Shown piece after piece: positions 53,222 through 63,751 of a DNA stretch of 64,000 nucleotides. Origin of the DNA: Sporosarcina jeotgali (GTDB lineage Bacteria > Bacillota > Bacilli > Bacillales_A > Planococcaceae); the NCBI RefSeq assembly GCF_033304595.1, contig NZ_CP116341.1, positions 1,097,001 to 1,161,000 of the forward strand, given 5' to 3'. The translations under genes and the position numbers were made by a program. The notes beneath the pieces were generated by a model. That model was not told the origin of the DNA and searched no databases. It saw only the letters and a list, made by a program, of their open reading frames with translations. The first letter of the stretch is position 1. Each line of letters starts with the position of its first letter.

Positions 53222-54340
53222 TTGGAAAAAGTTATTATAATCGGATCAGGGATTTTAGGTTCATCTGCAGCATATGAATTAGCAAAAAGAGGAGCTGCTG
53301 TTACTGTTATTGATCGAAATGATCCTGGCAGTGCAACTAAAGCTGCTGCAGGTATTATATGCCCTTGGCTGTCGCAGCGCAGAAACCAGGATTGGTACAA
53401 ACTTGTCCGAAATGGTGCCAGGCATTATAAAACACTAATTCCTGAACTTGAATCGCTTAGTGAGTCTGAAACAGGGTATCGGCAAGTGGGTGCGATCAGC
53501 TTGTTTGCAGATGAAGCTAAACTTGAAAAAGCCTTTGAGCGTGCATTCTTACGCAAAGAACAAGCTCCAGAAATAGGTGACATCGTTAAGCTGACGGAAG
53601 CGGAAACTAAGCAGTATTATCCTCCGATTGCTGGAGGATTTCAATCGATATACATATCCGGGGCTGCACGGGTCGATGGACGTCAACTTCAACAAGCGCT
53701 AATTCGTTCTGCGAAACATTACGGCGCACTATTTTTGGAAGGAAGTGCAGCACTTCACAAGGATACCAATGGCGCAATTCAAGTTCTATGCAACGAGCAG
53801 CTCTATGAAGCGGACAAAATTATATTGACAACGGGTGCATGGCCGCCTGAATTTGGTTCACTCAATATTCGTCTAAACGTTCGCGGCCAGAAAGCACAAA
53901 TTGTGCATATGAATCCGTTCGATGAAAACAGTTCGAATTGGCCAGTCGTAATTCCGCCAGGCGATCAATATCTCCTGTCCCTCGATGACGGGAGGGTGAT
54001 TGCAGGTGCAACTCATCAGGATGAGGATGTATTTCAGCCGGCAGTCACGATAGGCGGTGTTCAAGAAGTTTTATCAAAAGCCTTGAACGTAGCACCAGGT
54101 TTAGAAAACGCTGAATTGATAGAGGTCCGGACCGGAGTACGGCCGTTCACTCCAGGTTTTTTGCCAATCATTGGTCAATTGCCTGAACACCCGTCAATTT
54201 TAATTGCAAACGGTTTAGGGGCATCTGGACTTACGGCGGGGCCTTATTTAGGGAAATTATTAGCACAGCTGGCCATAGAAGAGCAGGCAGACCTTGATCT
54301 ATCCCCGTATGCAGCAGAACAGGCCATTGAACACCTTTAA
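53222..54340 (+). CDS. FAD-dependent oxidoreductase, DAO family
   Basis: A 372-residue flavoenzyme. The FAD-binding GSGILGSSAAYELAKRG motif lies at the very N-terminus, followed by GSATKAAAGIICPW. The C-terminal RTGVRPFTPGFLPIIGQ and NGLGASGLTAGP segments are conserved in D-amino-acid dehydrogenase and glycine-oxidase-like proteins. The substrate is not predictable. It starts at TTG 53222, behind an AAAGGCGGG sequence, a rather distant ribosome site. Neighbours give no clear pathway. Confidence 0.85.
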   Translation: MEKVIIIGSGILGSSAAYELAKRGAAVTVIDRNDPGSATKAAAGIICPWLSQRRNQDWYKLVRNGARHYKTLIPELESLSESETGYRQVGAISLFADEAKLEKAFERAFLRKEQAPEIGDIVKLTEAETKQYYPPIAGGFQSIYISGAARVDGRQLQQALIRSAKHYGALFLEGSAALHKDTNGAIQVLCNEQLYEADKIILTTGAWPPEFGSLNIRLNVRGQKAQIVHMNPFDENSSNWPVVIPPGDQYLLSLDDGRVIAGATHQDEDVFQPAVTIGGVQEVLSKALNVAPGLENAELIEVRTGVRPFTPGFLPIIGQLPEHPSILIANGLGASGLTAGPYLGKLLAQLAIEEQADLDLSPYAAEQAIEHL

Positions 54341-54378
54341 AAGAATCCGCTTACATTTTTCCGGTTTTAGAATAGGTC

Positions 54379-54406
54379 TTGTTTTCTCGCTTAGGCATGC
54401 TATACT
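54379..54406 (+). promoter_or_regulatory. Promoter of xpt-pbuX
   Basis: TTGTTT (54379-54384) and TATACT (54401-54406), 16 bases apart, with a TGC extended -10. Transcription would start just before the riboswitch. Confidence 0.7.
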
Positions 54407-54427
54407 AAAATCAAAATCGAATACATT

Positions 54428-54496
54428 CACTCATATAATAGCGGAGATATGGTCCGCAAGTTTCTACCGGTTTGCCGTAAACAAACTGACTATGAG
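54428..54496 (+). promoter_or_regulatory. Guanine (purine) riboswitch aptamer
   Basis: P1 is CACTCATA paired with TATGAG. ATATAATAGCGG, GATATGG and CCGCAAGTTTCTACCGG match the conserved purine aptamer core, with P2 and P3 stems visible. The J3/1 segment reads GACTATG; the C at the specificity position (74) indicates guanine or hypoxanthine rather than adenine. It controls xpt-pbuX through the terminator at 54563-54626. Confidence 0.96.
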
Positions 54497-54562
54497 GGCA
54501 ACGGACTTGAGAGAATCTGAAGAAGGACCCAGATTTTCGCTTGTTTCCATCTGGTGAATTTT

Positions 54563-54626
54563 AAGCCGTGATGACCATTGCTCCACTCATAGTTATGACT
54601 GGATGCGCGGGTCATACGGCTTTTTT
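54563..54626 (+). terminator. Riboswitch-controlled terminator
   Basis: AAGCCGTGATGACC pairs with GGTCATACGGCTT, followed by a T-run. The loop contains CTCATAGT, complementary to ACTATGAG of the aptamer P1 3' strand. That offers an antiterminator when guanine is absent. The 318-base gap before xpt is thus fully used by promoter, aptamer and terminator. Confidence 0.92.
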
Positions 54627-54647
54627 GTATGTCCGCCAGATCATTGA

Positions 54648-56532
<1,885 letters not shown>

Positions 56533-56533
<1 letters not shown>

Positions 56534-56573
56534 AAAAGAGTGGGAGCTAATTTCTAGCCACCCACTCTTTTTA
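56533..56573. terminator. Bidirectional terminator between pbuX and yqkF
   Basis: AAAAAGAGTGGG pairs with CCCACTCTTTTT around a 15-base loop that can itself pair (GCTA/TAGC). Confidence 0.92.
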
Positions 56574-56586
56574 ATTTATTGTCAAA

Positions 56587-57489
56587 TCAAATTCGATGCT
56601 GGTCGTATTTGTGCAACTCAAGAAGTCTGGTCACCGCATCTAGTGTTGCACTACTAACTGGCGCGTCATAAGCGTGGATAGAATCCATCAGCTGGTCACG
56701 TGTACGTGCTCCTACCAGTGCAGTCGCAACGGTATCATGCTGAAGACAGAATTGAATCGCAGCTGCATGAAGATTTGACGCAGTAGCTGTCAAATTATGT
56801 ACGACCTCCCTGAGCTCAGGCTGCTCATAGTGAACAAATGAGTCAGTTTGGCCAACCCGCTGCTTAGCTTCAGCAGTTAGCAGACCTTTTGCTAAAGTTC
56901 CCCGTACAATGACAGAAGCACTGTGTTTTTTAATCATTGGAAACCATTCTTCAGGGCGTCTGTCGAGCATGTTGTACTGCATCATAATAGAAACTGCTTT
57001 GTTATCATTCAGAAACTGTTGAATCACATTTGGCCGGATAGATGAAATTCCGTATTGGCGAATTACACCTTCGTCTTTTAACCGTTCAAACGCCTCCGTC
57101 ACTTCCTCAAAATTATCATCCATCGTTCCGCCATGAAGCTGATACAAATCAATATAATCAGTGCCCAGTCTTCTTAAACTCGCCTTCACACCTTCGATGA
57201 TATGTCCTTTCGAGGCATCCCAGTGCCATGTCTTTCCATCGGGGTTCATCTTATTGCCGACCTTTGTGGCTAAGATGATTTCCTCTCTTCGATTGCGGAT
57301 TGCATGTCCGACAACTTCTTCATTCTTACCGCCCTCGTACAAATCTGCAGTATCAAAGAACGTAATGCCTGCATCTAGTGCGGTTGATACGATATTGTCT
57401 GCCTCATCACGATTAGTTGGCAGCGACATGCACCCTAGTCCCAATTCAGATACATAAAGTCCGCTATTGCCGAGTTCTCTTTTCTTCAT
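56587..57489 (-). CDS. yqkF: Aldo/keto reductase (YqkF-like)
   Basis: A 300-residue NADPH-dependent reductase of the AKR superfamily. The catalytic tetrad is visible: Asp and Tyr in FFDTADLYEGG, Lys in ATKVGNK and His in YQLHGG. The C-terminal ALVGARTRDQL segment binds NADP. B. subtilis YqkF lies beside nudF (yqkG) in the same way. The physiological substrate is unknown. The ATG (57487-57489) follows GGAGGTG; a much longer frame running back over nudF is rejected. Confidence 0.92.
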   Translation of the reverse strand: MKKRELGNSGLYVSELGLGCMSLPTNRDEADNIVSTALDAGITFFDTADLYEGGKNEEVVGHAIRNRREEIILATKVGNKMNPDGKTWHWDASKGHIIEGVKASLRRLGTDYIDLYQLHGGTMDDNFEEVTEAFERLKDEGVIRQYGISSIRPNVIQQFLNDNKAVSIMMQYNMLDRRPEEWFPMIKKHSASVIVRGTLAKGLLTAEAKQRVGQTDSFVHYEQPELREVVHNLTATASNLHAAAIQFCLQHDTVATALVGARTRDQLMDSIHAYDAPVSSATLDAVTRLLELHKYDQHRI

Positions 57490-57552
57490 GCAAACACCTC
57501 CATTATCCCTCATGGTATACTGGACCAAACCAGAAGGAAAGTGGGGAACCTT

Positions 57553-58098
57553 ATGAAAAAATTTGAAGAGCGAACAATAGCCAGTGAGACCTTGTACAAT
57601 GGAAAAATTATTGAACTGCGTGTCGATGATGTTGAATTGCCGGACGGCAAGCGTGCAAAGCGAGAACTCATCAAACACCCGGGGGCAGTTGCGATTATTG
57701 CCATTACGGATCAAAACGAATTGGTTCTTGTGGAACAATTCAGGAAAGCTCTTGAACGATCTATCATAGAAATTCCTGCAGGAAAGATAGAACCAGGGGA
57801 AGACCCTGAGAAAACAGCAATCCGAGAGCTTGAAGAAGAAACAGGTTATCGTGCGAACGAATTTACATATGTCCAATCTTTTGCAACTTCACCTGGCTTT
57901 GCAGATGAAATTATTCATCTTTATCTAGCGAGGTCTTTAGAAAAAGTGGAAAACCCTGCAGCTGGCGATGAAGACGAATTCATCAATCTTCAGGAATGTA
58001 CGATTGAAGAGACAGAGGAAATGATGAAAGATGGACGGATTTTTGATGCGAAAACAGCTTTTGCTGTTCTGTTTTTAAAAGAACTATTAAAAAAATGA
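57553..58098 (+). CDS. nudF: ADP-ribose pyrophosphatase NudF
   Basis: A 181-residue Nudix hydrolase that splits ADP-ribose into AMP and ribose 5-phosphate. The complete Nudix box GKIEPGEDPEKTAIRELEEE spans residues ~80-100, ending in TGY. ATG 57553 gives MKKFEERTIASE, which aligns with B. subtilis NudF; GTG 57541 is a less likely alternative. It is divergent from yqkF with only 63 bases between them, so their promoters must overlap closely. Confidence 0.95.
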   Translation: MKKFEERTIASETLYNGKIIELRVDDVELPDGKRAKRELIKHPGAVAIIAITDQNELVLVEQFRKALERSIIEIPAGKIEPGEDPEKTAIRELEEETGYRANEFTYVQSFATSPGFADEIIHLYLARSLEKVENPAAGDEDEFINLQECTIEETEEMMKDGRIFDAKTAFAVLFLKELLKK

Positions 58099-58118
58099 AC
58101 TAATTATAACCGGACAAG

Positions 58119-58127
58119 CATAGAGTA
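58119..58127 (+). promoter_or_regulatory. Mother-cell sigma-like -10 element of the SpoIIM-position gene
   Basis: CATAGAGTA fits sigma-K CATAnnnTA exactly and sigma-E CATACAnT with one mismatch. It lies 14 bases before GGAGGTG, a good distance for a short leader. A -35 element is not clear. Confidence 0.4.
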
Positions 58128-58154
58128 GTACAAACTATTCGGAGGTGCTTGTCT

Positions 58155-58670
58155 ATGGTTCGTTCGTTATCGTTTTTGCAGTTGTTTGTGATACTCGCAG
58201 TAGGTTACATAGGCGGCGTGTTACTCTATCGAGGTATTCCTGATGCGGATTTCTCTTTTATCGTTCAGATATACGATAGCCGTGCGGCGCAAATCAGCTC
58301 AGCATCTATGCTTATCCAACTGGCAACAGTACTCTCTTTTTACGCAGCAGCTTTTGTTTTGTCAATATCCAGGAGAACTAGATGGTCTGTTATGCTTGTA
58401 GGTGCGCTAAAAGCTGTACTGTTCGGGCTTGCCTCTGCGCATATTCTTGCTGGCGGTGTGAATATGCTTGCTTACACAGGATGGTGGTTTCCATTCAAAT
58501 TTTTAGGGACATTTCTTGTGCTGCTATTTTGTTGGACACTTTCACCTCCTTTTTTCACTAAGAGATCGCCTAAAAGAACGCAAAATTTAAAGGTTCCTTT
58601 AATGATAGCCGGAGTTGGTCTGCTGCTATTCTTCGCTGACAAGGCTGTTTACAATCTCTTAGGAGGTTAA
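58155..58670 (+). CDS. Five-helix membrane protein at the spoIIM position, candidate divergent SpoIIM
   Basis: A 171-residue hydrophobic protein with about five membrane helices (around 10-28, 50-70, 78-98, 106-130, 145-165). It sits between nudF and fur; in B. subtilis spoIIM lies in this neighbourhood next to fur. SpoIIM is longer (~214) and also has five helices. The segment VGALKAVLFGLASAHIL loosely resembles FMKGIVVGFTVGFLV of SpoIIM. SpoIIM acts with SpoIID and SpoIIP in engulfment. Identity rests on position, topology and a mother-cell -10-like element, not on strong sequence similarity. ATG 58155 has GGAGGTG 7 bases upstream; TTG 58149 is too close. Confidence 0.55.
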   Translation: MVRSLSFLQLFVILAVGYIGGVLLYRGIPDADFSFIVQIYDSRAAQISSASMLIQLATVLSFYAAAFVLSISRRTRWSVMLVGALKAVLFGLASAHILAGGVNMLAYTGWWFPFKFLGTFLVLLFCWTLSPPFFTKRSPKRTQNLKVPLMIAGVGLLLFFADKAVYNLLGG

Positions 58671-58697
58671 AAGCGCCATAGGGCGGTTTCCTTTCTA

Positions 58698-58727
58698 TTG
58701 TCATAACGAATGACGATTTGCTATAAT
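58698..58727 (+). promoter_or_regulatory. Promoter of fur, with an inverted repeat in the spacer
   Basis: TTGTCA (58698-58703), 18 bases, perfect TATAAT (58722-58727). GTCAT-aacga-ATGAC forms an inverted repeat covering the -35 and the start of the spacer, so it could be an operator. It does not match the standard Fur or PerR box well. Confidence 0.6.
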
Positions 58728-58753
58728 AGAATCATTCTTGAGGGGGGCGTCCT

Positions 58754-59212
58754 ATGGAAAGCCGAATTGAACGCATAAAAAAACAATTGCATGGGGCCAG
58801 CTATAAATTGACGCCTCAACGGGAAGCCACAGTCATGGTGCTTCTGGAAAACGAGGCAGACCATTTAAGTGCAGAAGACGTATTTCTGCTCGTTAAAGAA
58901 AAAGCCCCAGAAATTGGTCTAGCTACTGTTTACAGAACACTAGAATTGTTAACTGAATTGAAAGTCGTAAACAAAATTAATTTTGGAGATGGCGTAGCTC
59001 GATACGATTTGCGAAAAGAAGGAGCTGCAAGGTTCCACCATCATCTAATATGTATTGAATGCGGAGCAGTCGATGAAATTCAAGAAGATCTTCTCGGTGA
59101 GGTAGAAAAAGTCGTTGAAAAACGATTTGGATTTACAGTCAAGGATCATTGGCTCACCTTCCATGGGATTTGCAAACGTTGTAAATCTGAGGGAGACACA
59201 AAGGGAAAGTGA
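58754..59212 (+). CDS. fur: Ferric uptake regulator family repressor Fur
   Basis: A 152-residue regulator, close to the 149 of B. subtilis Fur. The winged-helix domain (YKLTPQREATVMVLLE ... EIGLATVYRTLELL) is followed by the metal-binding HHHLICIECGAV region and a second Cys pair (CKRC) forming the structural zinc site. Fur represses iron uptake genes when ferrous iron is available. Fur rather than PerR or Zur is favoured by the position upstream of xerD-deoB. GAGGGGGGCG precedes the ATG. Confidence 0.9.
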   Translation: MESRIERIKKQLHGASYKLTPQREATVMVLLENEADHLSAEDVFLLVKEKAPEIGLATVYRTLELLTELKVVNKINFGDGVARYDLRKEGAARFHHHLICIECGAVDEIQEDLLGEVEKVVEKRFGFTVKDHWLTFHGICKRCKSEGDTKGK

Positions 59213-59213
59213 G

Positions 59214-59241
59214 AGAGGGCGGCAGCATGCTGTCCTCTTTT
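59214..59241 (+). terminator. Terminator of fur
   Basis: AGAGGGCGGCAGC and GCTGTCCTCTTTT pair imperfectly and end in a short T-run. Confidence 0.6.
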
Positions 59242-59316
59242 AGCGTTTATGTAAGTAAAGGAGGGAAGGGATCCTTGTTTGCAGCATAATGTTGTTGAAC
59301 TGGAGGTCCATATCAT

Positions 59317-60213
59317 ATGACAGATTTGCAATTCGCTCTGCAAGATTACTTGCACTTCTTAAAAGTTGAGCGGCAGCTGGCAGAAAATACAATCTCTTCT
59401 TACAAACGGGACTTAACCGCTTATATAAGCTGGCTTTCTAACAACCTAGCGTCTGCAGATAAGATTGACCAGCAATTAATTACGAATTATTTGCATCTAT
59501 TGAAAGAACAAGGGAAATCATCCAGAACCATCTCAAGACATATCTCTTCAATCCGTTCTTTTCATCAGTTTATGCTGAGGGACAAGGTAACAGATACGGA
59601 TCCTACGGTACACTTGGAGCTGCCTAAATTGGAGAAGAAATTACCGCGCGTTCTCTCCGTATCTAATATTGATAAGATCATTAAGGCAGTTGGTACTTCG
59701 ACACCGCAAAGCATACGGGACACTGCGATCCTTGAACTGTTATATGGGACAGGAATGAGGGTAAGTGAACTAATAGGCATGGATGCCGATGATATCAATT
59801 TAACAATGGGATTTGTTCGCGTTTTCGGTAAAGGAAGTAAAGAACGGATTATTCCTTTAGGGAGCACCGCAGTGAAAGCGTGTACAAGCTACCTAAAAGA
59901 CGTTCGGCCTGAGTTCGTTTCTTCTGGCGCAAGTAAAGAGGCACTTTTCTTGAATGCAAGAGGGGGGCGGTTAACACGACAAAGTATTTGGGGCCTTTTG
60001 CAAGACGTTTCTAAAAATGCTGGTTTAACACAAAAGTTGACACCGCACATGCTGCGTCACTCTTTTGCAACGCACCTCGTGGAAAACGGAGCTGACCTCA
60101 GAGCTGTACAAGAAATGCTTGGGCATGCGGATATTTCAACGACTCAAATCTATACACACGTCAGTCGAACGCGATTAAAAGATGTGTATAGTCAGTTTCA
60201 TCCAAGAGCATAA
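59317..60213 (+). CDS. xerD: Tyrosine recombinase XerD
   Basis: A 298-residue site-specific recombinase that resolves chromosome dimers at dif with XerC/CodV. The N-terminal SAM-like DNA-binding domain (~1-90) is followed by the catalytic domain: Arg in YGTGMRVSEL, HMLRHSFATHL with His and Arg, and the final GHADISTTQIYTHV containing His and the nucleophilic Tyr. It is a housekeeping gene, not a phage integrase, as shown by the fur-xerD-deoB context. Confidence 0.96.
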   Translation: MTDLQFALQDYLHFLKVERQLAENTISSYKRDLTAYISWLSNNLASADKIDQQLITNYLHLLKEQGKSSRTISRHISSIRSFHQFMLRDKVTDTDPTVHLELPKLEKKLPRVLSVSNIDKIIKAVGTSTPQSIRDTAILELLYGTGMRVSELIGMDADDINLTMGFVRVFGKGSKERIIPLGSTAVKACTSYLKDVRPEFVSSGASKEALFLNARGGRLTRQSIWGLLQDVSKNAGLTQKLTPHMLRHSFATHLVENGADLRAVQEMLGHADISTTQIYTHVSRTRLKDVYSQFHPRA

Positions 60214-60239
60214 TTATATTATTATAGGAGGTAATTCAA

Positions 60240-61439
60240 ATGAATAAACAGCCATTTAAAAGAATTCACTTAATCGTTCTTGATTCTGTAGGGATCGGTG
60301 AAGCACCGGACGCCCACTTGTTTGGGGATGAAGGCGCTGATACACTCGGTCATATCGGAGAACATATGGAAAATGGTTTACATATGCCGAACCTAGCTCG
60401 CTTGGGCTTGTCTAATATTAAGAAAATCCAAGGTATTCCTGAAGAGCAGGCTCCGATTGGGCTATACGGTAAAATGCAGGAAGCGTCAGTGGGAAAAGAT
60501 ACGATGACAGGTCATTGGGAAATGATGGGGCTGAATATTGATAAGCCATTTAAAGTGTATCCAAATGGCTTTCCTTCTGAACTGATAGAAGAGCTGGAAA
60601 AGCGGACAGGCCGTAAAGTGATTTGTAACCAGCCAGCAAGCGGTACTGCTGTTATCGAAGAATACGGAAAAGAGCATATGGAAACCGGAGCACTCATTGT
60701 TTACACATCTGCCGATCCTGTCCTTCAAATTGCAGCGCATGAAGGCATCATCCCAATTGAAGAGCAATATCGTATTTGTGAAATTGCTCGTGAAATTACA
60801 TTGCAGCCTGAATTTTTAGTTGGGCGGGTCATTGCACGTCCCTTTATCGGTGAACCAGGCAGCTTTACTCGTACGACAAATCGACATGATTATGCACTTA
60901 AACCGTTTTCCCCAACTGTCATGAATGCTTTGCAGGATATTGGACGGGATGTAGTAGCTGTAGGGAAGATCTCTGATATCTTTAACAATGAAGGTGTCAC
61001 AAAAGCAGTTCGTACGAAGAGCAATATGGATGGAGTCGATAAATTGCTTATAGAAATGGACACTGATTTCGAGGGGTTAAGTTTTACGAACCTTGTAGAC
61101 TTCGATGCACTTTTCGGGCATCGTCGTGATCCCGAAGGCTATGGACTTGCTTTACAAGAATTCGATGCCCGTATGCCTGAAATAATGTCCCGTTTGAAAT
61201 CGGATGATTTATTGATCATCACTGCGGATCATGGGAACGATCCAATTCATGAAGGAACGGATCACACTCGAGAGTTTGTTCCATTGCTTATATTCTCTCC
61301 GCGTTTTACAAGTGGCGGTTCACTCCCGCTTCGCAAGACTTTTGCTGATATCGGAGCAACGATTGCCGAGAACTTTGAAGCGAAAGCACCTGAATTCGGA
61401 GAAAGTTTTTTACAATCATTAAACGAAAAGGCACGGTGA
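60240..61439 (+). CDS. deoB: Phosphopentomutase
   Basis: A 399-residue alkaline-phosphatase-superfamily enzyme that interconverts (deoxy)ribose 1- and 5-phosphate. [15 protein letters not shown] at the N-terminus and the [10 protein letters not shown] motif with the phosphorylated Thr are visible. The C-terminal TADHGNDP and [10 protein letters not shown] supply metal ligands. AGGAGGT precedes the ATG. It processes the sugar phosphates released by the next gene, pdp. punA, which follows drm in B. subtilis, is not present. Confidence 0.97.
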   Translation: MNKQPFKRIHLIVLDSVGIGEAPDAHLFGDEGADTLGHIGEHMENGLHMPNLARLGLSNIKKIQGIPEEQAPIGLYGKMQEASVGKDTMTGHWEMMGLNIDKPFKVYPNGFPSELIEELEKRTGRKVICNQPASGTAVIEEYGKEHMETGALIVYTSADPVLQIAAHEGIIPIEEQYRICEIAREITLQPEFLVGRVIARPFIGEPGSFTRTTNRHDYALKPFSPTVMNALQDIGRDVVAVGKISDIFNNEGVTKAVRTKSNMDGVDKLLIEMDTDFEGLSFTNLVDFDALFGHRRDPEGYGLALQEFDARMPEIMSRLKSDDLLIITADHGNDPIHEGTDHTREFVPLLIFSPRFTSGGSLPLRKTFADIGATIAENFEAKAPEFGESFLQSLNEKAR

Positions 61440-61444
61440 TCAGA

Positions 61445-62746
61445 ATGAGAATGGTTGATGTGATTCAGAAAAAAAGAGATGGCGAGACGTTGTCAGAAGA
61501 AGAAATTCGTTTCTTCATAAATGGATACACAGATGGCACAATCAGTGATTATCAAGCAAGTGCTTTTCTAATGGCAATCTATTTCTCTGATATGAACGCA
61601 GAAGAACAAGGGTATTTAACGATGGCTATGGTGAATTCAGGCGACCAAATCGATTTGTCAGCAATTGAGGGGATTAAGGTCGATAAGCATTCTACAGGAG
61701 GCGTTGGTGATACAACGACGCTTATTCTTGCACCGCTTGTAGCTGCATGCGGGGTGCCCGTTGCCAAAATGAGCGGCAGAGGACTGGGACACACTGGAGG
61801 AACTCTTGATAAGTTAGAAGCAATCGAAGGTTTCCATATCGAAATCTCAGAGTCAGAGTTCGTGAAACAAGTAAATGATTTGAAATTAGCCGTTATTGGG
61901 CAAAGTGGTAATTTAACGCCTGCTGATAAAAAGCTCTACGCGCTTCGCGATGTTACAGCGACTGTGGATAGCATCCCGTTAATTGCCAGCTCCATTATGA
62001 GTAAAAAGATTGCAGCAGGTGCGGATGCAATTGTATTAGATGTGAAGACAGGTGACGGTGCCTTCATGAAAACAACAGAAGATGCCGAAGCGTTAGCTCA
62101 ATCGATGGTGGCGATCGGCAAGGAAGTGGGCCGTAATACGATGGCTGTTATTTCGGATATGAGTCAGCCGCTTGGCTATGCGATCGGGAATGCCCTTGAA
62201 GTGAAAGAAGCAATCGATACACTGAACGGTAATGGACCAGAAGACTTGACTGAATTGTGTCTTGTCCTTGGGAGCGAGATGTTAATTGCCGGAGAAAAAG
62301 CGAAAGATACAAAAGATGCTCGAAAACAGCTGAACGCAGTCATTAAAGATGGTTCTGCTTTAGAGTTATTCGCTAAGTTCCTTGAAGCGCAAGGCGGGAA
62401 TCCTGAAATTGTAAAAAATCCGGAACTCTTGCCGAAAGCCGCTTATCAAATTGAAGTGAAATCGACAACAACTGGATTCATAACAAAGATGGAAGCTGAT
62501 GAAATCGGCGTTGCAGCGATGCTGCTGGGAGCAGGAAGGGCGACTAAAGAGGATGATATCGACTTGGCTGTCGGCATTGTCCTGAAGAAAAAGATTGGAG
62601 ATGCTGTGAAGTCAGGAGAGACGATTGCAGTTGTCCACTCGAATACAGAAAATATATTACAAACTGAGAGATTGCTACTGAAACATATTCATATTTCACA
62701 ACACGCTCCGAAAAGACCCAAGCTGATTTATAAAGTTATGAAATAA
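61445..62746 (+). CDS. pdp: Pyrimidine-nucleoside phosphorylase
   Basis: A 433-residue enzyme that splits uridine, deoxyuridine and thymidine with phosphate. The family signature [20 protein letters not shown] is intact, and [13 protein letters not shown] is the phosphate-binding loop. The ATG at 61445 gives [10 protein letters not shown] as in B. subtilis; the GGTGATC just upstream is complementary to the 16S tail. The start lies 5 bases after the deoB stop, making a deoB-pdp salvage pair. Confidence 0.96.
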   Translation: MRMVDVIQKKRDGETLSEEEIRFFINGYTDGTISDYQASAFLMAIYFSDMNAEEQGYLTMAMVNSGDQIDLSAIEGIKVDKHSTGGVGDTTTLILAPLVAACGVPVAKMSGRGLGHTGGTLDKLEAIEGFHIEISESEFVKQVNDLKLAVIGQSGNLTPADKKLYALRDVTATVDSIPLIASSIMSKKIAAGADAIVLDVKTGDGAFMKTTEDAEALAQSMVAIGKEVGRNTMAVISDMSQPLGYAIGNALEVKEAIDTLNGNGPEDLTELCLVLGSEMLIAGEKAKDTKDARKQLNAVIKDGSALELFAKFLEAQGGNPEIVKNPELLPKAAYQIEVKSTTTGFITKMEADEIGVAAMLLGAGRATKEDDIDLAVGIVLKKKIGDAVKSGETIAVVHSNTENILQTERLLLKHIHISQHAPKRPKLIYKVMK

Positions 62747-62767
62747 GATTGCCTATACATCAGTAAC

Positions 62768-62802
62768 GCACCCATCACAATAATTGTGATGGGTGCTTTT
62801 TT
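62768..62802 (+). terminator. Terminator of deoB-pdp
   Basis: GCACCCATCACAAT and ATTGTGATGGGTGC form a perfect 14-base-pair stem, followed by TTTTTT. Confidence 0.95.
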
Positions 62803-62905
62803 GGTATTAAAAAAGAATAGCTGTCTAAAGATTGTTCTAATCGGACATACTGTGAGCAAGTTCTAATGTCGGTTCATGTAACGTTAACACTAGTTTTGTC
62901 ATGAA

Positions 62906-62933
62906 GAAGGGTTCAGCTTTCCTGCCGTTGAAT
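62906..62933 (+). promoter_or_regulatory. sigma-H promoter of the spoIIA operon
   Basis: GAAGGGTTC (62906-62914) fits RnAGGAWWW with two mismatches. After 12 bases, GTTGAAT (62927-62933) fits RnnGAAT exactly. The spacing is right, and spoIIA is sigma-H dependent in B. subtilis. Weak 0A-box-like sequences (TGTCGGT near 62867, TCGGACA near 62841) lie upstream. Confidence 0.6.
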
Positions 62934-62958
62934 AGTTGGCGAGAAGGAGGGATTAACG

Positions 62959-63312
62959 ATGACAGATATAGCAATTACAAAAAATGGCATCATAGTTGTG
63001 ACGTTACGCGGAGAATTAGGAAATCATGAAGCCAATCGCATTCGAACACAAATTTCATCGGAGATCTTTAGTGGAAAAGTGCACGGGGTTATTTGGGATT
63101 TGACGTATCTTGGATTTATGGATAGTTCAGGGATTGGATTGATCTTAGGGCGAATGAGAGATCTCGCACCTGTAAATGGGAAGACACTCATACTTAATCC
63201 CTCAGCCACGATGGAGAAGATTTTTCAATTCTCAGGTCTTGGCGAAGTGGTGAGGCATTGCAATGCAGAAAAAGCTATAGGTGAAATCGGAGGGGTTTTA
63301 CATGAACAATGA
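62959..63312 (+). CDS. spoIIAA: Anti-sigma F factor antagonist SpoIIAA
   Basis: A 117-residue STAS-domain protein. The phosphorylation site is the serine of LGFMDSSGIGLILGR (Ser57 by this numbering). Unphosphorylated SpoIIAA binds SpoIIAB and frees sigma-F in the forespore. AAGGAGGG precedes the ATG. It overlaps spoIIAB by 11 bases. The dacF gene that precedes it in B. subtilis is absent; pdp and its terminator lie upstream instead. Confidence 0.97.
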   Translation: MTDIAITKNGIIVVTLRGELGNHEANRIRTQISSEIFSGKVHGVIWDLTYLGFMDSSGIGLILGRMRDLAPVNGKTLILNPSATMEKIFQFSGLGEVVRHCNAEKAIGEIGGVLHEQ

Positions 63313-63748
63313 GATGACATTGTCATTTGTCGCAATCGAGGAGAACGAAGCGTTGGCTAGAATGACGATGACGTGTTTCATAACACCTTTAGATCCGACG
63401 ATTGAAGAGTTATCCGAATTTAAAACGATAGTTTCTGAAGCTGTGACTAATGCAATTATTCATGGTTATGACTGTGATGGAAAAAGAGAAGTGACCATTC
63501 ATGCAAAAATTGAAGATAGTAAAGTGACAATGACAGTTACGGATGAAGGAAATGGCATTTTCGACGTAGATCAGGCGATGGAACCGATGTTTACAACAAA
63601 ACCCTTGTTAGAAAGATCAGGGATGGGCTTTACAATCATGGAAAGTTTTGCAGATAAGTTGTCAGTAGAATCCGCTATTGGACAAGGGACTGTTGTGCGG
63701 TTTGAAAAAACATTTTCTCCGGTCGCGGAAAAAAGCAGAATGAGGTGA
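63302..63748 (+). CDS. spoIIAB: Anti-sigma F factor SpoIIAB
   Basis: A 148-residue GHKL-type kinase and anti-sigma factor. N, G1 and G2 boxes are visible: EAVTNAIIHGY, DEGNGI and RSGMGFTIMESF. It holds sigma-F inactive and phosphorylates SpoIIAA. ATG 63302 follows GGAGGGG; an in-frame start at 63281 is inside spoIIAA and lacks a ribosome site. Overlap with spoIIAA ensures balanced production. Confidence 0.97.
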   Translation: MNNEMTLSFVAIEENEALARMTMTCFITPLDPTIEELSEFKTIVSEAVTNAIIHGYDCDGKREVTIHAKIEDSKVTMTVTDEGNGIFDVDQAMEPMFTTKPLLERSGMGFTIMESFADKLSVESAIGQGTVVRFEKTFSPVAEKSRMR

Positions 63749-63751
63749 CCT

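Noticed and set aside
57490-57876. Long N-terminal extension of the aldo/keto reductase
   Set aside because: It overlaps nudF antisense; the AKR family start lies at 57489 with a GGAGGTG site.
59317-60213. Phage-type integrase
   Set aside because: Length, motifs and the fur-xerD-deoB context identify the housekeeping XerD.
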